Shown: piece by piece, positions 9,764 through 21,511 of the stretch
How positions within the stretch are numbered: position 1 is the stretch's first letter
Layout of the letters: the number at the start of each line of letters is the position of its first letter
NCBI RefSeq assembly: GCF_958298935.1
Contig: NC_084922.1
Coordinates: forward strand, 1,800,501-1,864,500
Reading direction: 5' to 3'
From: Phragmites australis
Taxonomy: Eukaryota > Streptophyta > Magnoliopsida > Poales > Poaceae
Length of the DNA: 64,000 nucleotides
Notes under the pieces: model-generated
What the model saw: the letters and a program-made list of their open reading frames with translations, nothing else
Told to the model about the DNA's origin: nothing
Database searches by the model: none
Translations under genes and position numbers: made by a program

Positions 9764-11296
9764 ATGGCGGCGGAGTCGCTGTCCGGTTTCTTGGACATCC
9801 GAGCGGCGGCGCCGTTCTTGGTAGCGGCGATGGCGTTCTACTTCCTGGTGGAGCAGTTGTCCTACCACCGCAAGAAGGGCCCCCTGCCTGGCCCGCCGCT
9901 CGTCATGCCGTTCCTCGGGAGCGTCGCGCACATGCTCCGCGACCCGACGGGGTTCTGGGACGGCCAGGCGGCGCGCGCCAGGAAGTCCGGGATGGGGCTC
10001 GCCGCGGATTTCTTGGTCGGGCGGTTCATCGTCTTCATCCGGGACAGCGAGCTGTCCCACCGCGTTTTCGCCAACGTCCGCCCCGACGCGTTCCACCTCA
10101 TCGGCCACCCCTTCGGGAACAAGCTCTTCGGCGACCACAACCTCATCTACATGTTCGGCGAGGACCACAAGGACCTGCGCCGCCGGATTGCGCCCAACTT
10201 CACGCCGCGCGCGCTCTCCACCTACGCCGCAATCCAGCAGCGCGTCATCCTCTCCCACCTTCGGAGGTGGCTCGACCAGAGCGCCGCCGAGGGCGGGAAG
10301 GCCTTTCCGATACGGGTGCCCTGCCGCGACATGAACCTGGAGACCTCGCAGACGGTGTTCGTGGGGCCGTACCTCACCAAGGAGGCGAGGCAGCAGTTCG
10401 AAAGGGACTACAACCTCTTCAACGTCGGGCTCATGGCGATGCCCGTGGACCTGCCCGGGTTCGCGTTCCGGCGCGCTAGACAGGGCGTGGCGCGGCTGGT
10501 GCGCACGCTCAGGGAGTGCGCGCGGGAGAGCAAGGCGCGCATGCGCGCCGGCGCCGAGCCTGAGTGCCTGGTGGATTACTGGATGCAGCATACGGTGCGG
10601 GAGATCGACGAGGCGGCTGCGGCGGGCCATCCGCCGCCGGCACACACCGACGACGAGGAGATCGGGGGCTTCCTGTTCGACTTCCTCTTCGCGGCGCAGG
10701 ACGCGTCCACCTCCTCCCTCTGCTGGGCCGTGACCGCGCTGGACTCCCACCCGGACGTGGTCGCCCGCGTGCGGGCCGAGGTGTCCGAGGTCTGGTCGCC
10801 GGACTCGGGCGGGCCCATCACCGCGGAGCAGCTCCTGGCGATGAAGTACACCCAGGCAGTTGCGCGCGAGGTGGTCCGGTACCGCCCGCCCGCGACGCTG
10901 GTGCCGCACATCGCGGGCGAGCCGTTCCAGCTGACGGAGTGGTACACGGTGCCCAAGGGCGCCATCGTGTTCCCGTCGGTGTACGAGTCGTCGTTCCAGG
11001 GGTTCCCGGACGCCGACGCGTTCGACCCGGAGCGGTTCTTCTCGGAGGCGCGCCGGGAGGACGTGGCGTTCAAGCGCAACTTCCTGGCGTTCGGCGCCGG
11101 CGCGCACCAGTGCGTGGGGCAGCGGTACGCGTTGAACCACCTGGCGCTGTTCTTGGCGCTGTTCGTATCGGTGGTGGACTTCAAGCGGGACAGGACGGAG
11201 GGGTGCGACGATCCGGTGTACATGCCGACGATCGTGCCCAAGGACGGCTGCGCCGTGTACCTGAAGCAGCGCTGCGCCAAGTTCCCATCTTTCTGA
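9764..11296 (+). CDS. CYP710A: CYP710A sterol C-22 desaturase (cytochrome P450)
   Basis: This is an intronless 510-residue P450. It has an N-terminal membrane anchor (about residues 10-30), a proline-rich hinge (KKGPLPGPP, 38-45), an I-helix motif AAQDASTSS (310-318), ExxR (E369/R372), the PERF motif (DPERF, 421-425) and a haem loop FGAGAHQCVGQR with Cys450 as iron ligand. The AQDAST form of the I-helix and the overall sequence are typical of CYP710A, which introduces the C-22 double bond in phytosterols (beta-sitosterol to stigmasterol) at the endoplasmic reticulum. Plant CYP710A genes are usually single-exon and about 500 residues, as here. The start is the ATG at 9764; an in-frame extension upstream has only a TTG. 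All key residues are present, so it should be functional. A MITE lies 5' and a Tourist-like MITE lies 3'. Confidence 0.95.
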   Translation: MAAESLSGFLDIRAAAPFLVAAMAFYFLVEQLSYHRKKGPLPGPPLVMPFLGSVAHMLRDPTGFWDGQAARARKSGMGLAADFLVGRFIVFIRDSELSHRVFANVRPDAFHLIGHPFGNKLFGDHNLIYMFGEDHKDLRRRIAPNFTPRALSTYAAIQQRVILSHLRRWLDQSAAEGGKAFPIRVPCRDMNLETSQTVFVGPYLTKEARQQFERDYNLFNVGLMAMPVDLPGFAFRRARQGVARLVRTLRECARESKARMRAGAEPECLVDYWMQHTVREIDEAAAAGHPPPAHTDDEEIGGFLFDFLFAAQDASTSSLCWAVTALDSHPDVVARVRAEVSEVWSPDSGGPITAEQLLAMKYTQAVAREVVRYRPPATLVPHIAGEPFQLTEWYTVPKGAIVFPSVYESSFQGFPDADAFDPERFFSEARREDVAFKRNFLAFGAGAHQCVGQRYALNHLALFLALFVSVVDFKRDRTEGCDDPVYMPTIVPKDGCAVYLKQRCAKFPSF

Positions 11297-11928
11297 GCTG
11301 GTTCTTCTTGTCCTCTTGCTCTTGCCACACTCTCTCTGTTCACTGCAGCTTCTTCTCCATTTTCTTTTGATTTCTTGGCGGGGTAGGTCGTGTCTCCGTG
11401 ATGCGTGGTGATTTGTAGGTTCTGGTGTTCGCGTGCTTGTGTGTTTCGCCTGCTCTTGCAGGGGGGTGGTCCATTCAATTATTTCGTTGGCAATTTGGTT
11501 TGGTTGGTTTGGGACTGTAGCTCTGATGCCTCGGGGTCCCAGGGGAGTAGGAGATATGAATATTACAAGTGGGTTGGTGACTGCAGTCTGCAATGTGTGG
11601 TGTCCTGGTACTGGTTGGTGAGTCGATCAGAACTGCTCATATCTGCAATGAATTTCGTCGATTGTTTTCGCTAAAAAAGGTCTATGAATAGTGTACGTAC
11701 CCATGGTTCGTTTATGGTGGTCTTTCTGTTTGGATTCGATGAGTATGGAACTATGGATATGAGTACTAGCATGCACACTGCCAGTTACTACTGCACATGC
11801 ATCGCCATCGCAATATGCTTTCTTTCTTTTTTCTTCTTTGCCTCCCAGGGCATCCACATTGTTTAAAGGCCGCACAGCCTTTAAGTCGGTGTCCAACAGT
11901 GGCTCTATGCACGTTTAGTGTCTTTTAA
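11297..11928 (+). other. Probable 3' UTR and flank of CYP710A
   Basis: A T-rich, GT-rich stretch follows the stop codon. Part of it (11678-11750) is also present in the relic at 3895-3975, which supports its being ancestral gene flank rather than inserted DNA. No further gene was seen. Confidence 0.5.
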
Positions 11929-12264
11929 GGTTATCTTCAGCAGTTATCTTAAATTTTAATACTATTATAACATTCTCTATTACTATTATAGCATCTCTTA
12001 TTTTTTATTACTATTATAACATCTCTTATTTTTTATCTCCAGCAGCTACTTATTTTCTATCTTCTACTCCTCTTTTTTTCTCTCTGGACCGCTGACAGCC
12101 TCTATGAACAGTACTGTAGGCCCGCAGATTCGTTTCGTTTTCTCTCTTCCGCAGTACTGTAGCGATGCTGTAGCACCCGGATACCGATACTTCCGAAGTT
12201 GCTACAGTGCCGCAAGTACTATAGCAACCGGATTTTCAAAATACCGATTCTACTGGAGATGGTC
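11929..12264. mobile_element. Tourist-like MITE (PIF/Harbinger type)
   Basis: Ends GGTTATCTTCAGCAG and CTACTGGAGATGGTC pair imperfectly. The 336-bp element is flanked by a TAA duplication (11926-11928 and 12265-12267), the usual trinucleotide target of PIF/Harbinger elements. The interior has short repeats of a TTATTACTATTATA-type motif and no coding capacity. Confidence 0.65.
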
Positions 12265-12267
12265 TAA

Positions 12268-13600
12268 TTCCGTCTAAAAAGGGTGGATTTTTGTACATGT
12301 CCATTCCATCATTTCTCTCTCTGACACAGGGCCAACCGCCCAACAACCTTAGAGGCAGCCTCCGAACTAGTCTCTCTCCTCTCCTATGGGAGGTTGGAAA
12401 ATGGCTCCCTAATCGTAGTCGATCTTAAGCCACTTCTTCTTCGAATGAAATGGAATATCGCAACTCTTGCTTTGGGGGCAATTATTTCTGATTATTCTTT
12501 TTTACATGGAGAAAGTATTTCTTGTGCATTTTTTAGCCGATTATAAATATTAGGATTCCACCATGCGCAACTCTGTTTCCATCTAAATACACCAACACTG
12601 CAGAATTCTGGAAATAGATCAAGCTCCTTGGTAAAGGGTGTACGTTAGACCCCATCTGAAATGCGATAGTTATGGTCTGCACTGAAACTGTTTCTATCAA
12701 GATCTGTCCAGCTTGGATCCCTGCTGCACCGCAGAATGCAGAGCATGACCGGAAGCCTGCTTCTGCTTCAGCTAGGCATTGCTCCCGCTGTTCCCTGTAT
12801 ATCCACCATCCGTTTTCCGGCATCTCTCGTAGCCAGGTTCATAAATTTGGAAGATCTCTAAAAACTACAATAACCGAGCGAATACCGTCGCATTTTCGAA
12901 CCTGCTACGGCAACTCTACAGCCAAGAGCCGTCGATAACTTTCATCACAGACTTGCAGAAAAAGCATGTGGCTGGCCGTCCCGCTGGTCCATGTGTCCAG
13001 GAGCTTTTCATGCCACAATCAACAGTTGACCAATCATCATTTGATGATATTTCCCGTAATGCTAGGTGCACAGTGTTCGATCTGCCCAGATGAAATGGTT
13101 GAAGCCATCATGGGAGCGCAACAGTGCCAGTGACTCAGTTTGGCACGGCAATGGGGCTCGCTCCAGCTCCCTCCTTCCCTCTGCATGCCCGCCGCGCTCA
13201 CGGCTTCACGCAAACCTGTCGCGCCCTTGCTGTCCTCGATGGGATCCGTTGTCCGTCCCCGAAACATGCGCCGCTGGCTGGCTCGCCGATCGGTAGGGAA
13301 CGTTGCGGCCCGGCGCGTGCGCATTTTGCCGTGCGCCCACCACCGAAACGTCCAGATCCCCGCGGCCGGCCGTAGCCGTGGGATCGTGTTCCGTCGTCTC
13401 CCGCCGAGCCTCATCAGCTTCGCTTCGCGTCCAAGGAGCCCACGTTCTAGGCGCGCGGAACAGCGAATAAGCGAAGAAATACGCGACAAATCAGACAAGA
13501 AACAGCTCTCCTCTTCCATCCCAAGAAACAAGCTGAAGACACGATGATGCTCGCCAAAGGCTAAGGAGCTGATGGTGTTCCAAGCTGAAGCAATCATCGA
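12268..13600. other. Intergenic DNA, no gene recognised
   Basis: A GC-rich patch (13120-13460) yields overlapping ORFs on both strands, the longest on the minus strand (13037-13597). None has a recognisable domain and no splice-consistent model stands out. It may be former promoter or exon DNA, but this cannot be shown. Confidence 0.25.
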
Positions 13601-13917
13601 TGGAGTGCAGTTGCTGTTTTTAGTGCTGTTGGCACTCGGTCCGGAGATGGTTTTTTATCTGAAACTTGGTGTGGTAGATACCGGTCTAATAGGTTAGGAG
13701 TCGTTATACTTGGATTGTGGTTTCTGGCCTTGGACGTACGGTCTATTTTGGCTAATCGGCAGCCCTCGGTGCTGCTTCTCAGACGTCAGATGTATAGATC
13801 CTTCTGTTTGCGCACTCTTTTGTTGTAAGTATTGCGAACTGATTGATGGGGATAGTTGTAATTTCGTTACATTCGTGTAATGAAATCAGAGGTTAATCCC
13901 GTTCTGGAAAAAAAAAA
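13600..13917 (+). mobile_element. 3' end of a LINE (non-LTR retrotransposon), truncated
   Basis: The segment ends with a GTAATGAAATCAGAGG motif followed shortly by a run of ten or more A residues. This is the usual arrangement of grass LINE 3' ends. The 5' limit is a guess; no reverse-transcriptase domain is included. Confidence 0.4.
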
Positions 13918-14488
13918 TCGACGAGGAAATACACCAACTTATCCGGTCGGGCAGCTCTCGTCGCCGCGGTCAATGAGGCACGCGAATGGGGGCTGATGCC
14001 TGCCTCTGCAAACTGGTCATCCAAGTCCGTCAGGGTCTATTTGGTTTTCCGTATGATTCTAATCTAGCTTATTTGAGTGAGCAGACTTTTTGAGTTAGGT
14101 TATGTGTATATAGTGCTATTTATTTAGTTGGTTGTATATGTTTATCCTAATAAAAAAGAGATTGTGTTAGGTTGTATGAGATTGAAATAAAAAATAAATG
14201 TTAATATGATGTTTATTTTATATAAGTACATTCTATAGTATTTAAATTATCATATTAAGCCTTAATCTAATTTAAAATATACTAATATAAGTTAATACTC
14301 ACTAATTATACGTTAATACCTCGTTAGCTGAGTCAAGCCGAGGAAAAACATAAATCATTTCAAATTGAGCTCAACCAGCCCAGGGAGAAACACAAATCGT
14401 CTTAAATTGCGTTTCAGCGGGCCTAGCTGGAACGATCCGACTGCACAACTAGGGCTTGGCCCAAGCATTCGACCAGACAATCAAATAA
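13918..14488. other. AT-rich intergenic DNA, possibly a degraded MITE
   Basis: A TTTGGTT-type start near 14038 and a very AT-rich body to about 14330 suggest an old MITE, but inverted ends are not clear. The last base before the Helitron, 14488, is A. Confidence 0.3.
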
Positions 14489-14766
14489 TCTATACATAGT
14501 CTAAATTTGGTCACATTTGAGCTCTGTGGAGCTATCCACGTCAACTATTAATTTTGAACCGTCGAATCTGAACACCAGCTGATGATAACCGTTCGATCTG
14601 GAGCTCGCTGGCTCGTCGCTCGGCTCCTTCCAGAATACGCCCCGTCGGAGCCTTCCAGAGACCTCCATCTTCCTTCTTACGCTTCAAGAACTCCGTCCTG
14701 CCCGACCTCTGCGCACCTCGCCGCTGGTACCACCCCCACCCACTCCGTCGGTCACCATACGCCGTC

Positions 14767-14940
14767 ATGATGAACTGCGTCAAGTCCGCTCTTCTCTCCG
14801 GCCACCACCCTCGTCACCTCACCGCGACGGCGGCCCCGCAGCAGCGGGCTCAATCACCCGGTCGATCGTCGGACTATGACCCCATAAGATTCGGGCTAAA
14901 CCCAACCCGAGCCCATATAGCATTGCTGGTCTGTCCCTGA
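14767..14940 (+). pseudogene. Small ORF at the Helitron 5' side, possible captured exon
   Basis: A 57-codon ORF begins MMNCVKSALLSG and ends just before the PPR pseudogene. The N-terminal half resembles an organelle presequence in composition, but I do not recognise it. The last part may be non-coding read-through. Its mirror copy is at 24914-25087 on the minus strand. Confidence 0.25.
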
Positions 14941-15839
14941 TGCGGAGATGTCCGCCTCGCATCCCGGCGGCCGTCGCTCATCGCGGCACCGGCGTCACGG
15001 CCGCTGCTGCGGCCCCCACCGAAGACCTCGTCCGCCAACACAACCGCTCCCTCGCGGCGCTCCTCCGCCGCTGCCGCTTTGCCGCCGCCCGGCGCCTCTT
15101 CAACGCGCTCCTCTCCGCCGCCGCAGCGACGTCCGCGCAGCGCGTGACTTCTTCGATGCCATGCCCGTCCGCGACGCCGTCTCGTGGAACACGCTCCTCG
15201 CCACGTACGCACGCTCGCTGCACCCGGACCACCTCGCCGCCATGTGCCGCCTGTTCGACGAAATGCCCCAGCGCGACACCATCACGTGGAATACCCTCCT
15301 CGGCGCTTGCGCTCGCCGAGGGCTCATGGACGATGCCCAGAAGCTGTTCGCCGAGGATTCTTTGATAGGACGCCAGAGCATGGAACCATCACGTGGAATA
15401 CAATGATATCTGGTTATGAGCAAAAAGGGGACTATGATGGTGTAATCAAGCTATTTCAAAGGATGCTAGAAGTTGGTAAGAGGCCTGATCGGCACACTTT
15501 CTCTTCAGTTCTAGCAGCATGTGCTTCACTTGCTATGTTGCGCCTTGGAGCTCAGCTCCACCAACTTATTGAGAAGTCATGTCTGCCAGATATCGCAATC
15601 AGCAATGCACTTATAACAATGTACTCCAGATATGTCAAACTAACCAATGCGAATGTCATCTTCAATCTGATGCGTACACAAAAAGATTTGGTTTCTTGGA
15701 ATGCACTGATAGGAGGTTATTAGCACCACAGCCGTGCTACAGGGGCCTTACAGCTATTCGAGGAGATTAGGAGTGTCAAGGTTATGCCAACTCACATAAC
15801 TTTCATTTCTCTCCTGAGTGCATGTGGAAATGCTGGTTC
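14941..15839 (+). pseudogene. Captured PPR (PLS-class) gene fragment, broken
   Basis: Translation gives pentatricopeptide repeats of the PLS class: AVSWNTLLATYAR, ITWNTLLGACARRG, ITWNTMISGYEQKG, HTFSSVLAACASL, AISNALITMYSRY, LVSWNALIGGY. The repeats run through three reading frames, with shifts near 15120 and 15360, and meet an in-frame TAG at 15721; homology continues after the stop to about 15838, where a run of 15 T begins. It lacks the C-terminal E/DYW part. Family members act in organelle RNA editing and processing. This copy is a gene fragment carried by the Helitron and should not be functional. Confidence 0.88.
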
Positions 15840-16103
15840 TTTTTTTTTTTTTTTGTCACTGACGGAACTGAAGGTTTATATTCTCAACCCTTTGCTAAAC
15901 ATGGAGACTTGGAGAGCAGGAGAGCAGAAGTAGACAAGTAAGAAGCAGCTTAGGCTGGCTGTTTCATAAGGCAAACCTCATTTCATAGCGCTGTTATTTT
16001 TAGGCCCCTTGTATTTACAAAACAACCTCTTTTGTAAAACTATTCATGAACACTTAACTAAGCAGAAGCAAAGACTTACTATGGTTTTTCTTAACTTAAT
16101 TAG

Positions 16104-16522
16104 GCGTCTGCAATGGGCGGGCAAGAGGCCAATGTGGTCACTGACAATATTCTGAAGGTACATGCAACTTTGAGCTACAGCCTACAATAATTTCAGATTG
16201 AATTACTCTAATCTGTGGTTACTATATAGACATCACTTGCTTCAGATATTAGAACTAGAGATATGTGCAGACACGATGGTAGGGGTTGAGATGCTGAGGG
16301 ACATCTCTAGTGGACAACAAAAGCGTGTTACAACCGGTAAAAAAGGCAATCTTTTTTCAGTTCAAAAATATTGGCTTTACGTAAGAGCGTTGTGAATGAT
16401 TTTCTTTGGATGCATCTTGCAGGTGAGAGCGCTTTTGATGGTCGAAATATCAACTGGGCTTGACTGCTCCATTACATTCCAGATTGTGAACTCGCTCAGG
16501 CAATCCATCACTTTTGTACCAG
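16104..16522 (+). pseudogene. Captured fragment of a PDR-type (ABCG) ABC transporter
   Basis: Three exon-like pieces keep GT-AG introns: 16104-16157 (MGGQEANVVTDNILK), 16246-16336 ([13 protein letters not shown], then [11 protein letters not shown]) and 16423-16522 (ALLMVEISTGLDCSITFQIVNSLRQ). In order they match the first nucleotide-binding domain of plant PDR transporters from before the ABC signature to after Walker B. The signature is degraded (SSGQQ where SGGQ is usual) and the Walker B Asp is replaced by Val. It is a piece of a host gene captured with introns, in the same direction as the Helitron. Confidence 0.85.
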
Positions 16523-17710
16523 GTTCTTAATGCTGAAGAACAAAACTACCATTTTACTTACTGATTTTTCTTTATCCTATGCAACTTAATATCATGTTAA
16601 ATTTCACAGGTAGCCACTTAGTAAATGTGTAACATCAGCTGATAACAATGTGCTAGGGAAAGAAAAATGAAGGCACAACTACACGATCTCTGCTTTTGAG
16701 CTACTACAGACCGACGACTATACAATCAATGTGCATATCATTCCTCGTGCAGAGGTATAACCTATTTTTGCTTCTCAAAACATAACATGTCTATTCAGTT
16801 TATGCATCTTAACTAGGTGAGATTTCTTCTCTCAAGCTCTGATTTGTTGACAAATTCTGGTCTTAATCGTTGCCACTATTTTAATACTTATTCTTAACAT
16901 TCCCTTGCATCGCGGTTCATGAGTTTCAGGCTTTCACCTGTGTTAGTAAAAACTAAAAAGGCAAATGGTTTGTACCTTGCACAGGTTTATATACATGTAA
17001 GGAAAACAAACATACTCAACAGGTAATCCATGTGCATAACTACATCTACCTCTTGGCCTATGCATTTGATGGTTAATCCGAATTAAGTTTCTTGCATAAC
17101 ACCTGAACATAGGAGTGTTGTTCCATTAAGCCGATCAGAATCAGTTCCTACCCACAATCTGAATTATTTAATGATCGATTAGAAACCCTCTCCTCACAAT
17201 CTGAATTCTTAGAAGTAGCCTATTTCCTTCTATTTTGATGCTGAGATCGATCCAACATGTTACAAACTTAGTGACGACGAGATTGAGAAAAGAATAAACT
17301 TGCCTCCATCACTGAGGCAGACAATACCAATTTCTTAATGAAGACAAAATTTAATGAGGTGATAGATTCATGCAAAGATATTACTCAGAGGGAGGGATCT
17401 GTAGTTTGATGTCAGTTTGATCATTATTTGCGATCAACAATTGAGATTGTACAAGATTGAGTATACCTTATTTTAAATAGCTTTTACAATGCTAATTTTG
17501 AACTTGTCAGTATTAAATTTGTTTTACACAAACAAAAAGTTCCTGTTAAATAAGTCAGACCAAACTGACTTATTGCTACTTTGCCAACTATAATTAAGTG
17601 TGTAATGTATTTTGACCTATATATGTGATGTAATATGTATATTTAACTCGGTTTGTAATATATTTCTAACTTGGAGCCGATATATGTGATGCGTACACAC
17701 AGCATTAGTA

Positions 17711-17930
17711 CTCCCTCCGGTCATAAATACTTGTCGCTTTGATCAAGATCCAGTCAAACATTTAAAATTTTGACCGTCAATAGCTTCCAGAATATTTAGT
17801 TTGAAAACATAAAAATTATATGTGCAAATTTGTCTTGATAAATACTTTCATAATATTATATTTTTATTGGATCAAACTCAAACTGATTAATTTTGTTGAA
17901 AACCTAAAGTGTATCTATTTTGAAGTGCCA
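17711..17930 (+). mobile_element. Truncated Stowaway-like MITE inside Helitron copy 1
   Basis: After a TA, CTCCCTCCGGTCATAAATA matches the Stowaway (Tc1/mariner) terminal repeat, followed by an AT-rich body. The other terminus is missing. The mirror copy is at about 21924-22143. Confidence 0.65.
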
Positions 17931-18029
17931 TTCCAGCAGCAATAAATTCATGTATACACATGCCGTTGTTCATGTATCTTTAGCAACGGGTCAATATTGC
18001 GCGCCAACGGCGTGCAACTTTTCTAGTAT

Positions 18030-18851
18030 GTTCCAAAAGTTCTCCAACTCAATAATCAAAGACTCGTACAATTGCTTGAATCGGGCACATCACCGGAAAG
18101 CAACGTTCTGGCTTCCAGCAGTAGGGATGGCAACAGGTCACAGTGGGAATGGAGTGGAACAAGAACTTACCCGATCCGAAACTTGAAATGTGAAATCTGA
18201 TTCGGACCCAAAAATACAGTCGAGGTGCAAAACAAACCCGCCCTGGCCTCGACGTGCGTCCAGCTATGGTGGGTGAGCTCGAGCTACTTGAGGATGAACA
18301 TCTCGTAGGAGCAGGCGAAGATGACAGGAGCCTCAGTGGCTACTGTGGCACGACGGTCGCCTACTGGGCCATGGCGGGAGGGGTATGCCACAGACGGGTA
18401 GATAACAGGGGCCTCGGTGGCCACCTGCTGGACCGTGGCGGAGGTTGTTAGCACGTAGATCTACGCGGTGTAGGCGACACGATCACCAACGGGTAGGTGA
18501 CCGGGGTCTTGGTGACTGCTGCTGTACGACGGTCGGTGATGCATAGAGCTGTGGGGTTTTACTGGGACAGTGGGGCTGGGGTTTGTGAGAGGAGACAGCT
18601 CAGGCCTAAGGGTCATACGGACCGAAGGGCTAAAATGTATTGGTAACGCTGTATGGTAATGAGACGTTGGGTAATAGAGAATTTTTTATTATTATTTTAA
18701 AAAATACACGATTATTTTAAAAAATTGCAGATCTATGTTACTGTCGCCCGTTGGATAGGTAAGACCAAAATATTGCCCTTCCAATGAACAACACATTTAA
18801 AAAAATAAATATGTCGCCCATTCAATAGGCGATACCTTTAAAAAAATAAAA
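18030..18851. other. Spacer between the Helitrons, left part
   Basis: Mostly GC-balanced DNA with no recognised gene. A TAGGGATGGCAAC motif at 18122 resembles a hAT-type terminus, but no partner end was found. A repeat of CGCCCGTTGGATAGG and CGCCCATTCAATAGG type lies near 18745-18830. Confidence 0.3.
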
Positions 18852-20175
18852 AATATTACGTTCTATTACTCTCAAAATTCGAAATAATATTGAAATAGTT
18901 ATAATTTTTTTTAAAAAAATGTATATCGTAGAAGATACTATGATCTAGTAAAAAAATCAGACAAAATTATAATTTATACTATAATGAAAAGTAAAAAAGA
19001 CAAAATTTATATTTCATTTTAATACTTATATTTAACTTAAAATGTCATATATTTTAAAACAGGAGGAGTACTCTATGAGCCTACGGATCGAGTCGAGCCA
19101 AACCATGCTGGTTGCCAGCATCACCAGTCCGGGTGCCTCGTCCATCACTGGATAGGCGGTGCGGTTTGATGAGGTCCTTTGTTTTGCCGCGCCGCCGCCG
19201 CCAAAACGTCAGGAGATTCGCGCGGGGACGGCCGTATCGGCACGCATTATTGGGTGGCACTTCCGCACGTAGTACCGTGCGTGCTAACGTACTATGTCGC
19301 GTGTACGACGTTGGGATTATATTCGTCACAGCTCGTATAAGTGTTGAAAATATCAGCAATTTTAGGTTTATTTTAATCTATAAATAAATCATAAATTCAA
19401 ACACATAAACTAATACAATCATATAGCAGGAATTACTCTACTCGTATATGTAACAACGATACACAAATATCTTCTATAGAGTGAGAATTAGCGGTAGAAA
19501 ATTGGACTAGATTTTTGACGGATATTCACACAAGTGCCACGCGCACTCTATCCCGCCCTACTTAGGGCCGCCATCCTAGCCCACCCAACAGAGCGCGGCG
19601 AGCATGCACGTGTATTATTTCTAGTCATTCTATCCACATATACGAATAAGGTGAAAAACACAAATCTATTTAAGTTAATCTTATTCTACCTCTACTTAGC
19701 AACATGAGACTAAAAAGATACATACCCATGTTGCATGGTTGAGCCTTTAAGATTTTTAGAAATTATAAATGAGCTTGTTACGTATACCCATATAAGATTT
19801 TTAGAAATTATATTCCTCGATCTTAACTGCAACGTCTTTGATCAATTAGTTTCACCGCTGACAATGCATTCGTCTCGCCTGACTTTGCGTGCATGCTCGT
19901 GATATTTCCGTTTCTTTTTTCAGACCTTCAATATAGTAAGTGCTCGTACTTCAATTTTTCCATGGTGTGTAGTGGACGGCGCACTCGATCTGAAACTGCA
20001 CGGTCGAGCTAGATCTTCCTTGTTAGAATGTGGTGACTTTTTTTAATAGCAGGATTTATTTTCATGACTTTTATTAGAGGCAAAGTCGTACGAGACAAAA
20101 ATTCAAACCCGCGACCGACTCGGTTCCTCCCTGAGACTTCGACACTGGGTTGTGAGCCCCTTCGCGGAGGCTGCT
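18852..20175 (+). repeat. Segmental duplication, copy A (uninterrupted)
   Basis: This block aligns in order with 21053-26225. Shared landmarks include GAGTACTCTATGAGCCTACGG, the CCGCGCCGCCGCCGCC block (19186 and 21416), GTGTACGACGTTGGGATTAT (19301 and 21807) and GTGCATGCTCGTGATATTTCC (19887 and 25931). Copy A lacks the 287-bp MITE and the Helitron found in copy B, so it shows the pre-insertion state. The left part is the end of a Stowaway-like MITE. Confidence 0.85.
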
Positions 20176-21052
20176 GCACTATCACGGAGGTAGCTGTCGT
20201 ACGGACAAACGAGGATGTGGCGGACGCGCAAGGAAGGAGCATAGGACAGGAAGATCAAGGATACAAGGTGCACGGAACGTAACACTGCACACGGCAAACG
20301 GCACATGCACGCACGGCACGGCATGGCAGTTGCACGAGTGATCGTTTCAACGTGACCGACTGGCTCTGCTCAAAACTCCGGGGCAGTTGCCTGAGACCAA
20401 CACGTAAAGCAAGCAGGCTCCCGGTCCCGGCTTGCCGCAGATGACTCGCCATCAGACGACGCCTCGTGATCATATCGATCAGTTGAGACCTATGGAGGCA
20501 CCCGCGGATGCAAGCTACAACTCTAACCCAACTCGAATCAGCCTCCAGCCTGATGGCTCCGTTAGTCCATTTTTTCCACCGAATCCGTTGCCATCGGATC
20601 TTAAATCCGCAGGACGTGACCCACTGCTATCCTTATCCAGCAGGCCGGATTGAATCGGAGCCATTCTTTTGGGGTATGGCCGCGGGCGCGGGTGTACCCT
20701 ACTTACTTACCTTTTTTTTAAAGAGCTGTAGCACTTTCAGACGACGATAGACTACTATTTGTATAAATCATAGTATCAGAAATCTATTTATTTAAATATT
20801 AATTATAAAGAATATAAAAATAAAAGAACTCTAATCTAGACCAACAATGAAAGCATGCGATCGAGATGTTACGTGTTGAGTTGGGCCGCCATTTTTTTCT
20901 TTAACGAACTTGTGCCAGCCGAATTGAATCTGTTGCCAGCCTCCGTACATCACGAGTTGCGGCTTTGGCTCAGCATGTTAGGGGCTCAGCTCGATCGATC
21001 TCGGCTTCGGCTTGCAAAATTATCGAGACGAGATAGCTTTTATACTGCAGTA
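20176..21052. other. Intergenic DNA between duplication copies
   Basis: No gene is supported. ORFs at 20432-20750 have no recognisable features. Confidence 0.35.
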
Positions 21053-21310
21053 CTTCTTTTGTCTCAAAATAAATAACGTTTTAATATTTTTTATAATATT
21101 TAAAATACATAACGTTCTATAATTTTAAGATAATTTTAGCTTAAAATTTTTAATTTTATCTCTTCCATTAGGTACTCAAGATAATTATCTTCTCAACGCA
21201 AATCTTATTTTTAATATAATAAATAATATTAAAAATAAGATAATTATTTTATCTTTTATTTTAATATTTATATTTAATTTAAAATGTCATATATTTTAAA
21301 CACAGAGGAG
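21053..21310. mobile_element. Stowaway-like MITE
   Basis: CTTCTTTTGTCTCAAAATAA at the left and a matching inverse (ATATTTTAAACACAGAGGAG) at the right are flanked by TA on both sides (21051-21052 and 21311-21312). The body is AT-rich, with no coding capacity. The right part is shared with duplication copy A. Confidence 0.65.
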
Positions 21311-21511
21311 TACTCTATGAGCCTACGGATCGAGTCGAGCCAAACTGTGCTGGCTGCCAGCATCACTAGTCCGGGTGCCTCGTCCATCAATGGATTGATG
21401 ACTTCCGTTGTTTTGCCGCGCCGCCGCCGCCAAAACGTCAGGAGATTCGCGCGGGGACGGCCGTATCGGCACGCATTATTGGGTGGCACTTTCGTACGTG
21501 CTAACTACTAT

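Larger units (their letters stand above)
14489..18026 (+). mobile_element. Helitron copy 1, non-autonomous, with captured gene fragments
   Basis: It begins with TC (TCTATACATAG) and ends with CTAG, inserted between A (14488) and T (18027) without target duplication. A hairpin sits just inside the 3' end: TTGCGCGCC (17997-18005), loop AAC, GGCGTGCAA (18009-18017), then CTTTT and CTAG. These are the diagnostic Helitron features. The body holds a PPR pseudogene, three exons of a PDR-type ABC transporter and a truncated Stowaway MITE. There is no Rep/helicase. An apparently identical 3538-bp copy lies inverted at 21828-25365. Confidence 0.88.

Noticed and set aside
9527..11593. 688-codon open frame on the minus strand, the longest in the window
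   Set aside because: It lies antisense to CYP710A, is rich in Arg, His, Ala and Pro, and is explained by the high GC content and codon bias of the real gene.
13037..13597. 186-codon minus-strand ORF as a gene
   Set aside because: No recognisable domain, competing open frames on the other strand and GC-rich composition make chance likely.
14941..15839. PPR gene as a functional coding sequence
   Set aside because: The repeats need two frame changes and are stopped by an in-frame TAG, and the mirror copy has the same defects.
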